Shown here one piece after another: positions 43,342-55,610 of a DNA stretch of 64,000 nucleotides; position 1 is the stretch's first letter; every line of letters begins with the position of its first letter. The position numbers and the translations under genes were made by a program. This stretch comes from Sphingomonas zeae (GTDB lineage: Bacteria > Pseudomonadota > Alphaproteobacteria > Sphingomonadales > Sphingomonadaceae), in the NCBI RefSeq assembly GCF_014197135.1, contig NZ_JACIFA010000013.1, positions 27,665 to 91,664 on the forward strand, read 5' to 3'. The notes below the pieces were generated by a model, which was not told the DNA's origin, did no database searches, and worked only from the letters and a program-made list of their open reading frames with translations.

Positions 43342-44352
43342 ATGAAGGCGCTTACCATCAAGGACGTGGCCCGACAGGCCGGAGTTTCCCCCAAGACCGT
43401 TTCCCGCGTCATCAACGGCGAAGCGCATGTCCGCCCGGCCGTCCGCGAGGCCGTGGCGCGTGTCGTGGCGGAGATGAACTACCAGCCGAATGCCTTTGCC
43501 CGCAGCCTGTCGAGCGCGCGCTCCTTTCTGATCGGCCTGTTCTTCGACGATCCGGCCTGCAGCTATGCCAATGACGTGCTGCTCGGCGCGCTCGACCGCG
43601 CGCGATCGCTGGGCCGCCACGTCGTCATCGAAACCGTGGCGCTCGATCGCCCGGACTGGCAGGCACGGCTGGAGGAAAGCCTGATCGGATTGAAACTGGG
43701 CGGTGCGATCCTGACGCCGCCGATCTGCGACTGCGAGGAACTGATCGTCATTTTCGAGCGGCATGGCGTGCCGTTGGTACGGATCGCGCCGGGTAACGAT
43801 GTCGATCGCACGCCCCATGTCAGGATTGACGACCGCGCGGCGGCGCGCACCATGGCAGAGCATCTGATCCATCTGGGCCACCGTGACATCGCTTTCATCA
43901 AGGGCAACCCGACCCATCATGCGGCCCATCGCCGTTGGCTCGGATTCCAGGACGCTTTGCATGCCGCCGATATGGCGCTCGATGAGCGACAGGTGTTCCA
44001 GGGGGACTTCACCTTCCGATCCGGCATCGTCGCGGCCGAAGCGCTGCTCGATGGCGCGCGGCCACCAAGCGCCATCTTCGCGAGCAATGACGAGATGGCC
44101 CTGGGCGTGCTGGTGGCTGCGATGCGGGCACAGATCGCCGTACCGCAGAAATTGTCCATTGCGGGGTTCGACGATGCCCAACTGGCCCGCATGGCCTGGC
44201 CACAGCTGACGACCATCCGGCAACCCAATAGCGAGATGGCGGCTGCGGCCGTCAGCCTGCTGGCGGAGCGCAACGCCGTGCCCGATGGCGCGGTATCGTC
44301 GATCGAACTTCCCTATGAACTGATGGTCAGGGCGAGTTCCTTCTGTTCGTGA
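43342..44352 (+). CDS. LacI-family transcriptional repressor
   Basis: About 336 residues from MKALTIKDVARQAGVSPKTV, the family's canonical opening; an in-frame ATG 33 nt upstream is the alternative start. The helix-turn-helix is followed by the hinge helix YQPNAFARSLSSARS and the sugar-binding core with HRDIAFIKGNP and AIFASNDEMALGVL, SIAGFDDAQLARMAWPQLTT. It is divergent from the GH3 gene and likely controls it and the receptor through the TTGACAYCGWTGTC sites, released by a mono- or disaccharide. Its 3' end overlaps the convergent MFS gene by 40 bp. Confidence 0.94.
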   Translation: MKALTIKDVARQAGVSPKTVSRVINGEAHVRPAVREAVARVVAEMNYQPNAFARSLSSARSFLIGLFFDDPACSYANDVLLGALDRARSLGRHVVIETVALDRPDWQARLEESLIGLKLGGAILTPPICDCEELIVIFERHGVPLVRIAPGNDVDRTPHVRIDDRAAARTMAEHLIHLGHRDIAFIKGNPTHHAAHRRWLGFQDALHAADMALDERQVFQGDFTFRSGIVAAEALLDGARPPSAIFASNDEMALGVLVAAMRAQIAVPQKLSIAGFDDAQLARMAWPQLTTIRQPNSEMAAAAVSLLAERNAVPDGAVSSIELPYELMVRASSFCS

Positions 44353-45560
44353 CGGCGCAGCGCGAACGCCAATACCGGAAGATAGCACAGGCCCGGCAGA
44401 AGCAAGGCCGGGATGAGGCCCAAGCGATCGGCCAATAGTCCGGTCAGCAGCGGGATGATGGCGCCCCCCACTACCGCAACGCAGAGAACCATTCCCCCGA
44501 CGGGTGCGCGATCGGCCTGTGGGGGAAGCGCGATGACGTAGATCGTCGGATACATGATCGAATTGAACAAGCCGATCGACAGCAGGGCACCGGCGGCGAG
44601 TAAACCATGTCCCATCATCGCGATCAGCACCAGACCCGTGGCGCTCGCGGCGGCGCAGGCCAGCAGGCGTGCCGGGGATATATGCCGAAGCATGGCGGCG
44701 CCCGCGAACCGCCCGATCATCGCCCCACCCCAGTAAAGGGCAACCGACCGCGCGGCGATGACGGGTTGCCACGCCCCCGCATGCGGCGTCATCAGGAAGT
44801 CGGTCAGCAATGCGCCGATCGTCACCTCAGCCCCCACATAGGCGAAGATGGCCACGGCACCGCCCTGCAGCCGCCGATCATGCAGAGCCGAACGCCATCC
44901 ACCGCTCAGGCTGGCGCCGGCATCCGGGCCAAGCCTGGACAACAGGTTTCTGTTTCGCAGAAAGGCAGAGGCCAAAGCGGCCAGCACCACGGCCGCAAAG
45001 CCGAAGGAAAGCGCGGACAGGTTTGAACCCGTTTGCTCCCCGGGCGCGGTTGAGATCAGGGTCGTCGCGCCGACGAGCGGTCCGACCACGGTACCCAACG
45101 AGTTAAAACCTTGCAGCAGATTCATCCGCACCGCCGCGCGACGGGGATCGCCAACCACCGTCATCACATTGTTGCCGGCTATCTGCAGAAAGGTTGCCCC
45201 TGTCGCGATACAGGTGAGCGACATCAGCACGCCCGGATACTGCCGGCTACCCAGACCGGCGATCAGCAACGCGCAACCGATCGCCATGACGGCAAGGCCG
45301 ACGGCGCTTGCTCGCATATATCCGCGCCGCGCGACGAAAGCCGCCACTGGCACAGCGAACACGAGATAGCTTGAGAACGAGGCGAACTGTATCGCCCCGG
45401 CCTCCGCGTAATTCAGCCCCCACGCCAATCGCACCCGGGGAACCAGCAGGCTTACCGACGACGCCACGAAACCGCCAATGAAGAAGACACCGAGAGAAAG
45501 TCGGAATAGTCGCGCTGCGATCTGCTCATGCGCGGCGCCGGAGGGCATGGGGTGGCTCAT
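44313..45560 (-). CDS. MFS transporter, sugar (FucP-type) family
   Basis: 415 residues with about twelve hydrophobic segments. GGFVASSVSLLVPRVRLAWG and NYAEAGAIQFASFSSYLVFA near the start, and QIAGNNVMTVVGDP in the middle, look like the L-fucose/glucose:H+ symporter group, which often has QxxGN motifs. It would bring the sugar released by the GH3 enzyme across the inner membrane. It converges with the LacI gene and shares 40 bp with it. Confidence 0.87.
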   Translation of the reverse strand: MSHPMPSGAAHEQIAARLFRLSLGVFFIGGFVASSVSLLVPRVRLAWGLNYAEAGAIQFASFSSYLVFAVPVAAFVARRGYMRASAVGLAVMAIGCALLIAGLGSRQYPGVLMSLTCIATGATFLQIAGNNVMTVVGDPRRAAVRMNLLQGFNSLGTVVGPLVGATTLISTAPGEQTGSNLSALSFGFAAVVLAALASAFLRNRNLLSRLGPDAGASLSGGWRSALHDRRLQGGAVAIFAYVGAEVTIGALLTDFLMTPHAGAWQPVIAARSVALYWGGAMIGRFAGAAMLRHISPARLLACAAASATGLVLIAMMGHGLLAAGALLSIGLFNSIMYPTIYVIALPPQADRAPVGGMVLCVAVVGGAIIPLLTGLLADRLGLIPALLLPGLCYLPVLAFALRRHEQKELALTISS

Positions 45561-46349
45561 CGTCCGACGCTATCAGCGCATGGGGCCTGTTCACCAGTCA
45601 TGACAGAGCACGGGTGACCCAAAAACGGGGTGAGAACCGTGCCAGCGTGACAGCTACTGGTCGCCGATATCGTCGGCATTGGACCCGAACAGATGGTGCA
45701 GCTCAAGTCGCGCGACCGCCAGCAGCCACGTCAGACCGCCGAGAACCATATCAAAAGCGGGGCATGAATGTGGGCACGAAATCCGAATTTCACATTTCTT
45801 GCAGTGAAATCAACGATATCTGGCGGAGCGGGAGGAATCTTAATTCCCCAGCCAAATACCTGCTTGTGAACAATAATCTTTGAAGAATCGGTAGATCACC
45901 CCGCATTTCTCCCCACACCCTATATGGGATCATGTGACGCGATGTGAGCTTTCCGCCGATACGGTGAGTCGCGATGCGGTGAGAAGGGCACCATACCCGA
46001 TAGCTGCTTTCTGCACGCCGCGGAACTCGGTGGAGATCACGTCGCGCCGATCGCGCCAGCCATTGGTCCTGCGCAGAAAGCGTAGATTAGGTGAACAGGT
46101 CGGGGCCGGTGGAACCGTCAGGCGGGGTCTTCCCAAGGATTGAGGACCGGGACGCCGGTTGAAAGGAAGTCGGCGACACCACAATTCGTCACATGAGCCG
46201 CCATTTGCCGTCCTTTGTTCGCTTTTCAATTTCTCTAACTTGTCCGTGCCGATTCCCTGCTGCGTCCGGCCTATTTCATAGGTCGTATAATGGTGGCTGC
46301 CGCGGTCCACAGTGGCTATCAAGGCTGAAAGGTATCAATCAGGATCGGC
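45561..46349. other. 789-bp region without a supported gene
   Basis: Only short overlapping frames without recognisable domains are present. Its composition is somewhat less GC-rich than the flanking genes, and it separates the sugar-use locus from the restriction-modification operon. It may mark the left junction of the acquired island. I see no tRNA, integrase or clear direct repeat in it. Confidence 0.4.
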
Positions 46350-47939
46350 ATGGCACGGGCAGCGAAGAAGATTGCGGGCGGAGATTTGGGTTTTGAGGCG
46401 GAGCTCTTCCGTGCGGCCGACAAGTTACGCGGCAACATGGAGCCCTCGGACTACAAGCATGTCGTGCTCGGCCTGATTTTCCTGAAGCACATATCCGAGG
46501 GGTTCGAGGCGAAGCATGCCGAGCTCCTCGCCGAGTATCCCGAAGGCGCCGAGGACGAGGACGAATACCGTGCCGACAACATCTTCTGGGTGCCCAAGGG
46601 GGCGCGCTGGTCCCACCTGCAGGCGAGCGCGAAGCAGCCCGGCATCGGCAAGATCATCGACGACGCCATGCTGGAGATCGAGAAGGTCAATCCGGGGCTG
46701 AAGGGCGTTCTGCCCAAGGATTACGCCCGCCCCGGCCTGAACGCGGTGATGCTCGGCGAGCTGATCGACCTGATCTCCGGCATCGGCTTCAAGGACGCCA
46801 GCAACGCGTCCCGCGACCTGCTGGGCCGGGTCTACGAATATTTCCTCGGCCAGTTCGCGGGCAGCGAAGGCAAGCGTGGCGGTGAGTTCTACACCCCGCG
46901 CTCGGTTGTCCGGACGATGGTCGAGATGCTCGAACCGTATAAGGGCCGCGTGTATGATCCGTGCTGCGGCAGCGGCGGCATGTTCGTTCAGTCGGAGAAA
47001 TTCGTCGAGAGCCACGGCGGTCGTATCGGCGACATTGCGATCTACGGTCAGGAATCGAACCACACGACGTGGCGGCTGGCCATGATGAACCTGGCGGTGC
47101 GCGGCATCGACGCCGATATCCGCTGGAACAGCGAGGGCAGCTTCCACAAGGACGAACTGCCCGACCTCCGCGCCGATTACGTGCTCGCCAACCCGCCGTT
47201 CAATATCTCTGACTGGGGCGGCGACCGGATCAAGCAGGATGCGCGGTGGCAGTTCGGTCCGCCGCCCGCCAGTAACGCCAACTTCGCCTGGCTCCAGCAC
47301 ATCCTGCACCATCTGGCGCCCACCGGCACCGCCGGTGTCATCCTGGCCAACGGGTCGATGTCCTCGACACAGAATGGCGAGGGTGACATCCGCCGGGCGA
47401 TGGTGGATGGCGACGTGATCGACTGCATGATCGCGATGCCGGGCCAGCTCTTCTATTCGACCCAGATCCCGGTGTGCATCTGGTTCCTGGCGAAGGACAA
47501 GTCGAACGGCATTGGCCGTAACAAGAAGCTGCGCGACCGGCGCGGCGAGATCCTGTTCATCGACGCGCGCAAACTTGGCCACATGGTGGACCGCACACGG
47601 CGCGAGTTCAGCGATGCCGACATCGCGAAGATCGCCGACACCTATCATGCCTGGCGCGAGGGGGAAGGCTATGCCGACGTCCCCGGTTTCGCCTGCGCGG
47701 CGCGGCATGACGTCATTGCCGGCCATGGCTATGTCCTCACCCCCGGCCGCTATGTCGGCGCCGAAGACGTTGAAGCGGACACAATTCCCTTCGCCAAACG
47801 CTTCGCCACGCTGCAGGCGACGCTGGAAGAGCAGTTCGCCGAAAGCGCGCGGCTGACCGACGTCATCCGTCAGAGGCTGGCCAGCGTGATTGTGCCCGAC
47901 GATGCAGCAACGGATTTGACACGTTCGGCGGACGTGTAA
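46350..47939 (+). CDS. hsdM: type I restriction-modification DNA methyltransferase (HsdM)
   Basis: 529 residues. The N-terminal helical domain begins [20 protein letters not shown] and continues [20 protein letters not shown], as in HsdM. The SAM-binding motif I is [12 protein letters not shown] (residues 201-212) and catalytic motif IV is [10 protein letters not shown] (281-290), the adenine-N6 type. It methylates the recognition sequence together with HsdS and supports cleavage with HsdR. It is first in an hsdM-fic-hsdS-hsdR cluster. Confidence 0.96.
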   Translation: MARAAKKIAGGDLGFEAELFRAADKLRGNMEPSDYKHVVLGLIFLKHISEGFEAKHAELLAEYPEGAEDEDEYRADNIFWVPKGARWSHLQASAKQPGIGKIIDDAMLEIEKVNPGLKGVLPKDYARPGLNAVMLGELIDLISGIGFKDASNASRDLLGRVYEYFLGQFAGSEGKRGGEFYTPRSVVRTMVEMLEPYKGRVYDPCCGSGGMFVQSEKFVESHGGRIGDIAIYGQESNHTTWRLAMMNLAVRGIDADIRWNSEGSFHKDELPDLRADYVLANPPFNISDWGGDRIKQDARWQFGPPPASNANFAWLQHILHHLAPTGTAGVILANGSMSSTQNGEGDIRRAMVDGDVIDCMIAMPGQLFYSTQIPVCIWFLAKDKSNGIGRNKKLRDRRGEILFIDARKLGHMVDRTRREFSDADIAKIADTYHAWREGEGYADVPGFACAARHDVIAGHGYVLTPGRYVGAEDVEADTIPFAKRFATLQATLEEQFAESARLTDVIRQRLASVIVPDDAATDLTRSADV

Positions 47940-47991
47940 AGAAAATCCGGTTTCCTTTACACGTCACTAGCGACGTGCGAAAAAATCGCAC
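47931..47991 (+). promoter_or_regulatory. two inverted repeats between hsdM and fic
   Basis: GACGTGTAAAG pairs exactly with CTTTACACGTC (47931-47941 and 47955-47965), and GTGCGA pairs with TCGCAC (47975-47980 and 47986-47991) around AAAAA. Both fall just before the fic start, the first overlapping the last codons of hsdM. They could be operators for the Fic protein's own C-terminal winged helix, or attenuator hairpins. Confidence 0.5.
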
Positions 47992-48013
47992 ATTTCTTTC
48001 ACGAGGCTGTCCG

Positions 48014-49114
48014 ATGCTCAAGGCGAGCTACATCATCCCGGACCTGCCCCCTCCGGGGGTGCAGGAAACGGCGGCAGTGCTGCGCGCGCTGACGCAGGCG
48101 CATCGGCATCTGGCGGAGTTGAAGGGCCGCGCCGCCGCGATCCCCAACCAGGGCATCCTGATCGACACGCTGGCGTTGCAGGAAGCCAAGGCCAGCTCGG
48201 AAATCGAGAACATCGTCACCACGCAAGACGAGCTGTTCCGGGCCAGCGTCTTTCCGGAAAACCCCTCGTCCGCCGATGCGAAGGAAGTCGCGCGCTATGC
48301 CGAAGCCCTGCGCGAGGGCTTCATGCAGCAGCGGCGACTGGGCGGCCTGCTGACGAACAACATGATCGTCACCATGTTTCAGATGCTGAAGCGCACCGAT
48401 GAGACGTTCCGCAACACCCCCGGCACCGCGCTGAAGAACGACCAAACCGGCGAGATGGTCTATGTCCCCCCGCAGGACGGCGACGCCGTGCGCGCGCACA
48501 TGGCCGCGCTGGAGCGATTCATCAACGAGGATGACGCCAGCGACCTCGATCCACTGGTGAAGATGGCGATCATCCACCACCAGTTCGAAAGTATCCACCC
48601 GTTCACCGATGGCAACGGCCGCGTCGGACGGATCATCAACATGCTGTACCTGACGCGCACCGGGCTGCTCGACGTGCCGGTGCTGTATCTCAGCCGCTGG
48701 ATCACCGGGCGCAAGGGCGACTATTACCGGCTATTGCAGGCGGTGCGCGACACGCGCGGGTCGGCCGAAGCGTGGGAGGCATGGCTGCTCTACATGATCC
48801 ACGGCGTCGCCCAGACGGCGAGGGACACGCTCGCGCTGATCGAGGGGATGCGGGTGCTAATGGCCGAATACAAACAGCGTATCCGGACCGAATACCCCAA
48901 GGTCTATTCGCAGGACCTGCTCAACAACCTGTTCCGCCATCCCTATACGCGGATCGAATATGTCGAGCAGGAACTGGGCGTGTCCCGACCGACCGCGACG
49001 AAATATCTCGACACGCTGGCGGCGGCGGGATTTCTGGACAAGCAGCGGATCGGACGGAATAATTACTATATGAACCAGCGGCTGGTGGCATTGTTTGTAG
49101 ATGGGGCGGCGTGA
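48014..49114 (+). CDS. Fic-domain protein (AMPylase-type) with C-terminal HTH, class II
   Basis: About 366 residues from MLKASYIIPDLPPP, with GAGG upstream. The Fic core motif HPFTDGNGRVGR is at residues 195-206. An N-terminal inhibitory-helix motif (S/T)xxxE(G/N) is present as SSEIEN (61-66), placing it in class II, auto-inhibited. The C-terminus has a winged helix (YTRIEYVEQELGVSRPTATK). Such proteins transfer AMP or similar groups to Ser/Thr/Tyr of targets. It lies between hsdM and hsdS, its stop overlapping the next start, so it is part of the same operon. Confidence 0.93.
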   Translation: MLKASYIIPDLPPPGVQETAAVLRALTQAHRHLAELKGRAAAIPNQGILIDTLALQEAKASSEIENIVTTQDELFRASVFPENPSSADAKEVARYAEALREGFMQQRRLGGLLTNNMIVTMFQMLKRTDETFRNTPGTALKNDQTGEMVYVPPQDGDAVRAHMAALERFINEDDASDLDPLVKMAIIHHQFESIHPFTDGNGRVGRIINMLYLTRTGLLDVPVLYLSRWITGRKGDYYRLLQAVRDTRGSAEAWEAWLLYMIHGVAQTARDTLALIEGMRVLMAEYKQRIRTEYPKVYSQDLLNNLFRHPYTRIEYVEQELGVSRPTATKYLDTLAAAGFLDKQRIGRNNYYMNQRLVALFVDGAA

Positions 49115-50391
49115 TGGAGGGATGGAGCACAAAGCGCCTTTGTGAAGTGGGCCGAATTGTTACTGGCAAGACGCCCCCGACTGCAATCAATGCGAACTAT
49201 GGCGGAGACGTCCCATTCGTGACCCCGACCGACATGGATGGGCGACGAACGATTGACCGGACGCTACGAACCCTATCGCAAACCGGCGTTAGAACTATCG
49301 GCTCGTCCTATGTGCCTTCGTCGGCGGTGATTGTGTCGTGCATCGGATCAGACATGGGCAAGGCCGCCCTTGTCGATCGCCCATTCGTCTCCAATCAGCA
49401 GATCAACTCAATTATCGTCTCCCCTGACTACGACCGCAAATTCGTATATTATAACTTGGCGCACCGGAGAGATGAGATCAGATTCAAGGCTAGCGGCGCC
49501 GCTCAGCCGATCATGAACAAATCCGACTTCGGCAATCTGATGATCGACATCCCGATCCTCGGCGAACAGCGGGCCATCGCCGCCGTCCTCTCCGCCCTCG
49601 ACGACAAGATCGAACTTAATCGGCGGATGAACGAGACGCTGGAGGCGAGCGCGCGGGCGTTGTTCCGGGACTGGTTCGTCGATTTCGGCCCCACCCGCGC
49701 CAAGGCCGAAGGTAGCCCCGCCTATCTCGCGCCCGATCTCTGGTCCCTCTTCCCCGACCGCCTCAATGACGATGGCGTGCCAAGAGGATGGGAGTGGTCC
49801 ACCATCGGCGAGGAAGTCGAGGCAGTCGGCGGCTCCACACCTAGCACGAAAGATGCCGCGCTTTGGGACGGCGGCATCGCCTGGACCACCCCGAAGGATT
49901 TGTCTGACCTGGGTTCGCCATTCCTGTTGGACACAGCGCGAACAATCACTGAAGCCGGCCTTCGCACCATTTCGTCAGGGCTGCTGCCGGCTGGAACGGT
50001 CCTAATGTCGTCCCGCGCACCGGTCGGCTACCTTGCGATCGCCAGCGTGCCGCTAGCGGTCAATCAGGGCTATATCGCCATGAAGTGCACAGGTCGCGTC
50101 TCCAACTGGAACGCCTATCTTTGGGCGCACGAGAACATGGACGCCATTATCAGTAATGCAAACGGGTCAACCTTCCAAGAAATCAGCAAGAAGAACTTCC
50201 GTCCGCTCTCCATCCTCGTAGCCGACGATGCGACGCGATCCGCATTCGACCGCTTGGTCGGTCCGATGTTCGAGAGCATCACAGCGAACGTAATCGAGTC
50301 ACGCACTTTAGCCGCCACCCGCGACGCGCTCCTCCCCAAGCTGATGTCCGGCGAAATCCGCGTCCGCGATGCCGAGGCGCTGGCGGCATGA
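49114..50391 (+). CDS. hsdS: type I restriction-modification specificity subunit (HsdS)
   Basis: About 425 residues with two target-recognition domains: one opening [20 protein letters not shown], a second opening [20 protein letters not shown]. The conserved coiled-coil spacers [20 protein letters not shown] and [18 protein letters not shown] follow each one. The pair of different TRDs implies a bipartite asymmetrical recognition sequence. An alternative GTG one codon earlier is possible. It overlaps the fic stop. Confidence 0.95.
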   Translation: MEGWSTKRLCEVGRIVTGKTPPTAINANYGGDVPFVTPTDMDGRRTIDRTLRTLSQTGVRTIGSSYVPSSAVIVSCIGSDMGKAALVDRPFVSNQQINSIIVSPDYDRKFVYYNLAHRRDEIRFKASGAAQPIMNKSDFGNLMIDIPILGEQRAIAAVLSALDDKIELNRRMNETLEASARALFRDWFVDFGPTRAKAEGSPAYLAPDLWSLFPDRLNDDGVPRGWEWSTIGEEVEAVGGSTPSTKDAALWDGGIAWTTPKDLSDLGSPFLLDTARTITEAGLRTISSGLLPAGTVLMSSRAPVGYLAIASVPLAVNQGYIAMKCTGRVSNWNAYLWAHENMDAIISNANGSTFQEISKKNFRPLSILVADDATRSAFDRLVGPMFESITANVIESRTLAATRDALLPKLMSGEIRVRDAEALAA

Positions 50392-50416
50392 CGCGCACAC
50401 CCGGCATCCCCGCCTG

Positions 50417-53629
<3,213 letters not shown>

Positions 53630-53777
53630 ACGCTAATCTACTTCGAACTGCCAGAAGCGGAGCACGATAGTTGCTCAAACATCGCGGATGGTATCTATGG
53701 TCAAAAGCCCGTCAGCTTGGACCCAGAAGACGACATTCAATCGCCTTTTTGTGCTCCCCAAGGTCAGGACTCGTTGA

Positions 53778-54167
53778 TCACCGCCAGAAGAAGACGGTTG
53801 CAGCGAGGGCGAGGGCGGAGAAGAAGACGGTTGGGCACCGGTCGTAGCGGGTGGCGACGCGGCGCCAGTCTTTCAGGCGTCCAAACATGATCTCGATGCG
53901 GCTGCGGCGTCGGTAGCGGCGCTTGTCGTATCTGACCGGTTCGTTGCGGGATCGCCGGCCCGGGATGCAGGGCTCGATGCCCTTCGCCTGCAAGGCGTCC
54001 CTGAACCAGTCGGCGTCATAGCCGCGGTCGCCTAGCAGCCGCTGCGCCTTTGGTATGTCGTCGAGTAGCGCTGCCGCACCGGTGTAATCGCTGACCTGGC
54101 CAGCCGTCATGAAGAAGCTCAGCGGGCGACCGTTCGCGTCGGCGATGGCATGGAGCTTGGTGTTCAT
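53778..54167 (-). CDS. IS5-family transposase, downstream frame
   Basis: 129 residues, beginning MNTKLHAIADANGRPLSFFM and carrying the DDE-domain tail LLGDRGYDADWFRDAL, RRRSRIEIMFGRLKDWRRVA (last Asp/Glu of the triad). The frame is open upstream through GRLIGRTKGG to the slippery site, so it is translated only as a fusion after a -1 frameshift of the upstream frame. Confidence 0.88.
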   Translation of the reverse strand: MNTKLHAIADANGRPLSFFMTAGQVSDYTGAAALLDDIPKAQRLLGDRGYDADWFRDALQAKGIEPCIPGRRSRNEPVRYDKRRYRRRSRIEIMFGRLKDWRRVATRYDRCPTVFFSALALAATVFFWR

Positions 54168-54187
54168 GCCGCCTTTGGTGCGACCAA

Positions 54188-54538
54188 TCAGGCGGCCGAG
54201 GCCCCCTTTTTTACCCGCAGGCTCGATGCCGTGCGGTGCGCCTTGAGGTAGGTCGCGTCGATCATCGCCGTATTCGGCTCAGCATCCGCCGCTGCCAAGC
54301 CTTCCATCATTCGCGTGAACACGCCCGCCTCTCCCCAGCGCTTCCACCGATTATAGAGCGTCTTGGGCGGGCCGTAGACGGCTGGCGCATCGCGCCAACG
54401 CAACCCGTTGCGGTTGACGAACACGATGCCGCTCAACACCCGCCGGTCATCCACTCGAGGCTTGCTATGGCTCTTGGGAAAGAAAGGACGCAGCCGCTCC
54501 ATCTGCGCGTCCGTCAGCCAAAACAGGTCGCTCATCAC
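54188..54538 (-). CDS. IS5-family transposase, upstream frame
   Basis: 116 residues, MMSDLFWLTDAQMERLRPFF with DDRRVLSGIVFVNRNGLRWR and AMIDATYLKAH, the N-terminal half of an IS5 transposase. It runs into the sequence GTAAAAAAGGGGG, which in frame contains A-AAA-AAG (54206-54212), a canonical -1 frameshift heptamer; slipping there joins the downstream frame. The upstream product stops eight codons after the first Lys. Confidence 0.88.
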   Translation of the reverse strand: MMSDLFWLTDAQMERLRPFFPKSHSKPRVDDRRVLSGIVFVNRNGLRWRDAPAVYGPPKTLYNRWKRWGEAGVFTRMMEGLAAADAEPNTAMIDATYLKAHRTASSLRVKKGASAA

Positions 54539-54596
54539 CAGTCTCTTTACGGAGCCTGAATCAGATCGCCGCCCTCACATCAATGGGTCCTGACCC

Positions 54597-55442
54597 TAGG
54601 GTTCAAACCGATTAACATCTTGAGGAGTGACGTTTTTCCTGATTCACTGGCGGATGGATCAGGAGAAGTGAGGAATGGCGCTGTACTGGTTGTCGGATGA
54701 AGCGTCGGCGGCGATTGAGCCGCATTTGCCTGGGAACCAGCCCGGCGCGCGGCGGGTAGACGACCGACGGGTAATCTCGGGCATCGTGCATGTGCTGAAG
54801 GTCAGCTGCCGCTGGTCCGACTGCCCTGCCGATTACGGGCCGTCGACGACGATCTACAACCGGTTCAACCGCTGGTCGCGCCGTGGCTTCTGGCTCCAGT
54901 TGCTCGTCGCGCTGGTGGATGCCGGCGTGGTCACTAGAAGTACTGCGATCGACAGCACCTACATCAAGGCGCAATGCGCAGCCTTCGGCGCAAAAGGGGG
55001 CGCCAGATCCAGGCGATCGGTCGCTCGCGCGGCGGATGGACGACCAAAATCCACGCACTCATCGATGTCATCGGCCATCCCTATGCCCTGATGCTAACGG
55101 CCGGCAATGTCAGCGACGTGAAGGCAGCGCCCGCCCTTCTCGAACGTGCTGGCCGGATGTGATACCTTCTTGATGACAAAGGCTACCATGCTGACCGGCT
55201 ACGCCGCTCGCTACGTGACGCCGGAGCGGTTCCTGTCATTCCCGGCCGGCGCAACCGGAAGCGCGTCATCCGATACGACAAGGAGCGCTACCGCGGCCGC
55301 CACCTCATCGAAAACGCCTTCTGCCGTCTCAAGGACTTCCGCCGTGTCGCTACCCGCTACGACAAACTCGCCGCCAACTTACTCTCAGGCGTCGCCATCG
55401 CCACCGCGCTCGCCTTCTGGCTGTGATTGAGTCTCAGCCCTA
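54597..55442. mobile_element. second IS5-family insertion sequence, inactivated
   Basis: About 846 bp. Approximate terminal inverted repeats start TAGGGTTCAAAC on the left and TTAGGGCTGAGAC on the right (minus strand). It contains one transposase reading frame on the plus strand, disrupted. The left end touches the right end of the neighbouring IS5 element. Confidence 0.7.
54675..55426 (+). pseudogene. IS5-family transposase, broken
   Basis: The first frame opens MALYWLSDEASAAIEPHLPG and runs through AIDSTYIKAQCAAFGAKGG; continuation requires a -1 shift at GCAAAAGGGGG into QAIGRSRGGWTTKIHALIDV and LLERAGRM. A TGA at 55160 then interrupts, after which the same frame goes on as YLLDDKGYHADRLRRSLRDA through ENAFCRLKDFRRVATRYDKL to FWL-stop. 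The stop is most simply a CGA-to-TGA nonsense change. The transposase is therefore probably dead. Confidence 0.85.
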
Positions 55443-55610
55443 ACGAGGGTGATCGACCCATTTGCGGTTGCTTAAAATCTTCTGCCCGCTTCCCGACTTC
55501 GGACCTTCGTTCATGTGAATTGTCGCAGGCAGTCGTACTTCGATACCGATGCAAAGATGAGGGGCGAAGGCAAACGCCCCCGCCCCCCCCCTTTCGGCAA
55601 CGTCGTTCGA

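Larger units (their letters stand above)
53762..54595. mobile_element. IS5-family insertion sequence (IS427-like), about 834 bp
   Basis: Ends are near-identical inverted repeats: GGTCAGGACTCGTTGAT at the left and, on the other strand, GGTCAGGACCCATTGAT at the right, two mismatches in 17. Between them is one two-frame transposase on the minus strand. The right end abuts the next insertion sequence at a CTAG-like junction, suggesting one element inserted beside the other. Confidence 0.85.

Noticed and set aside
45614..46322. Short frames between the MFS and hsdM genes
   Set aside because: None shows domain, start signal or consistent composition; no integrase or phage gene recognised.
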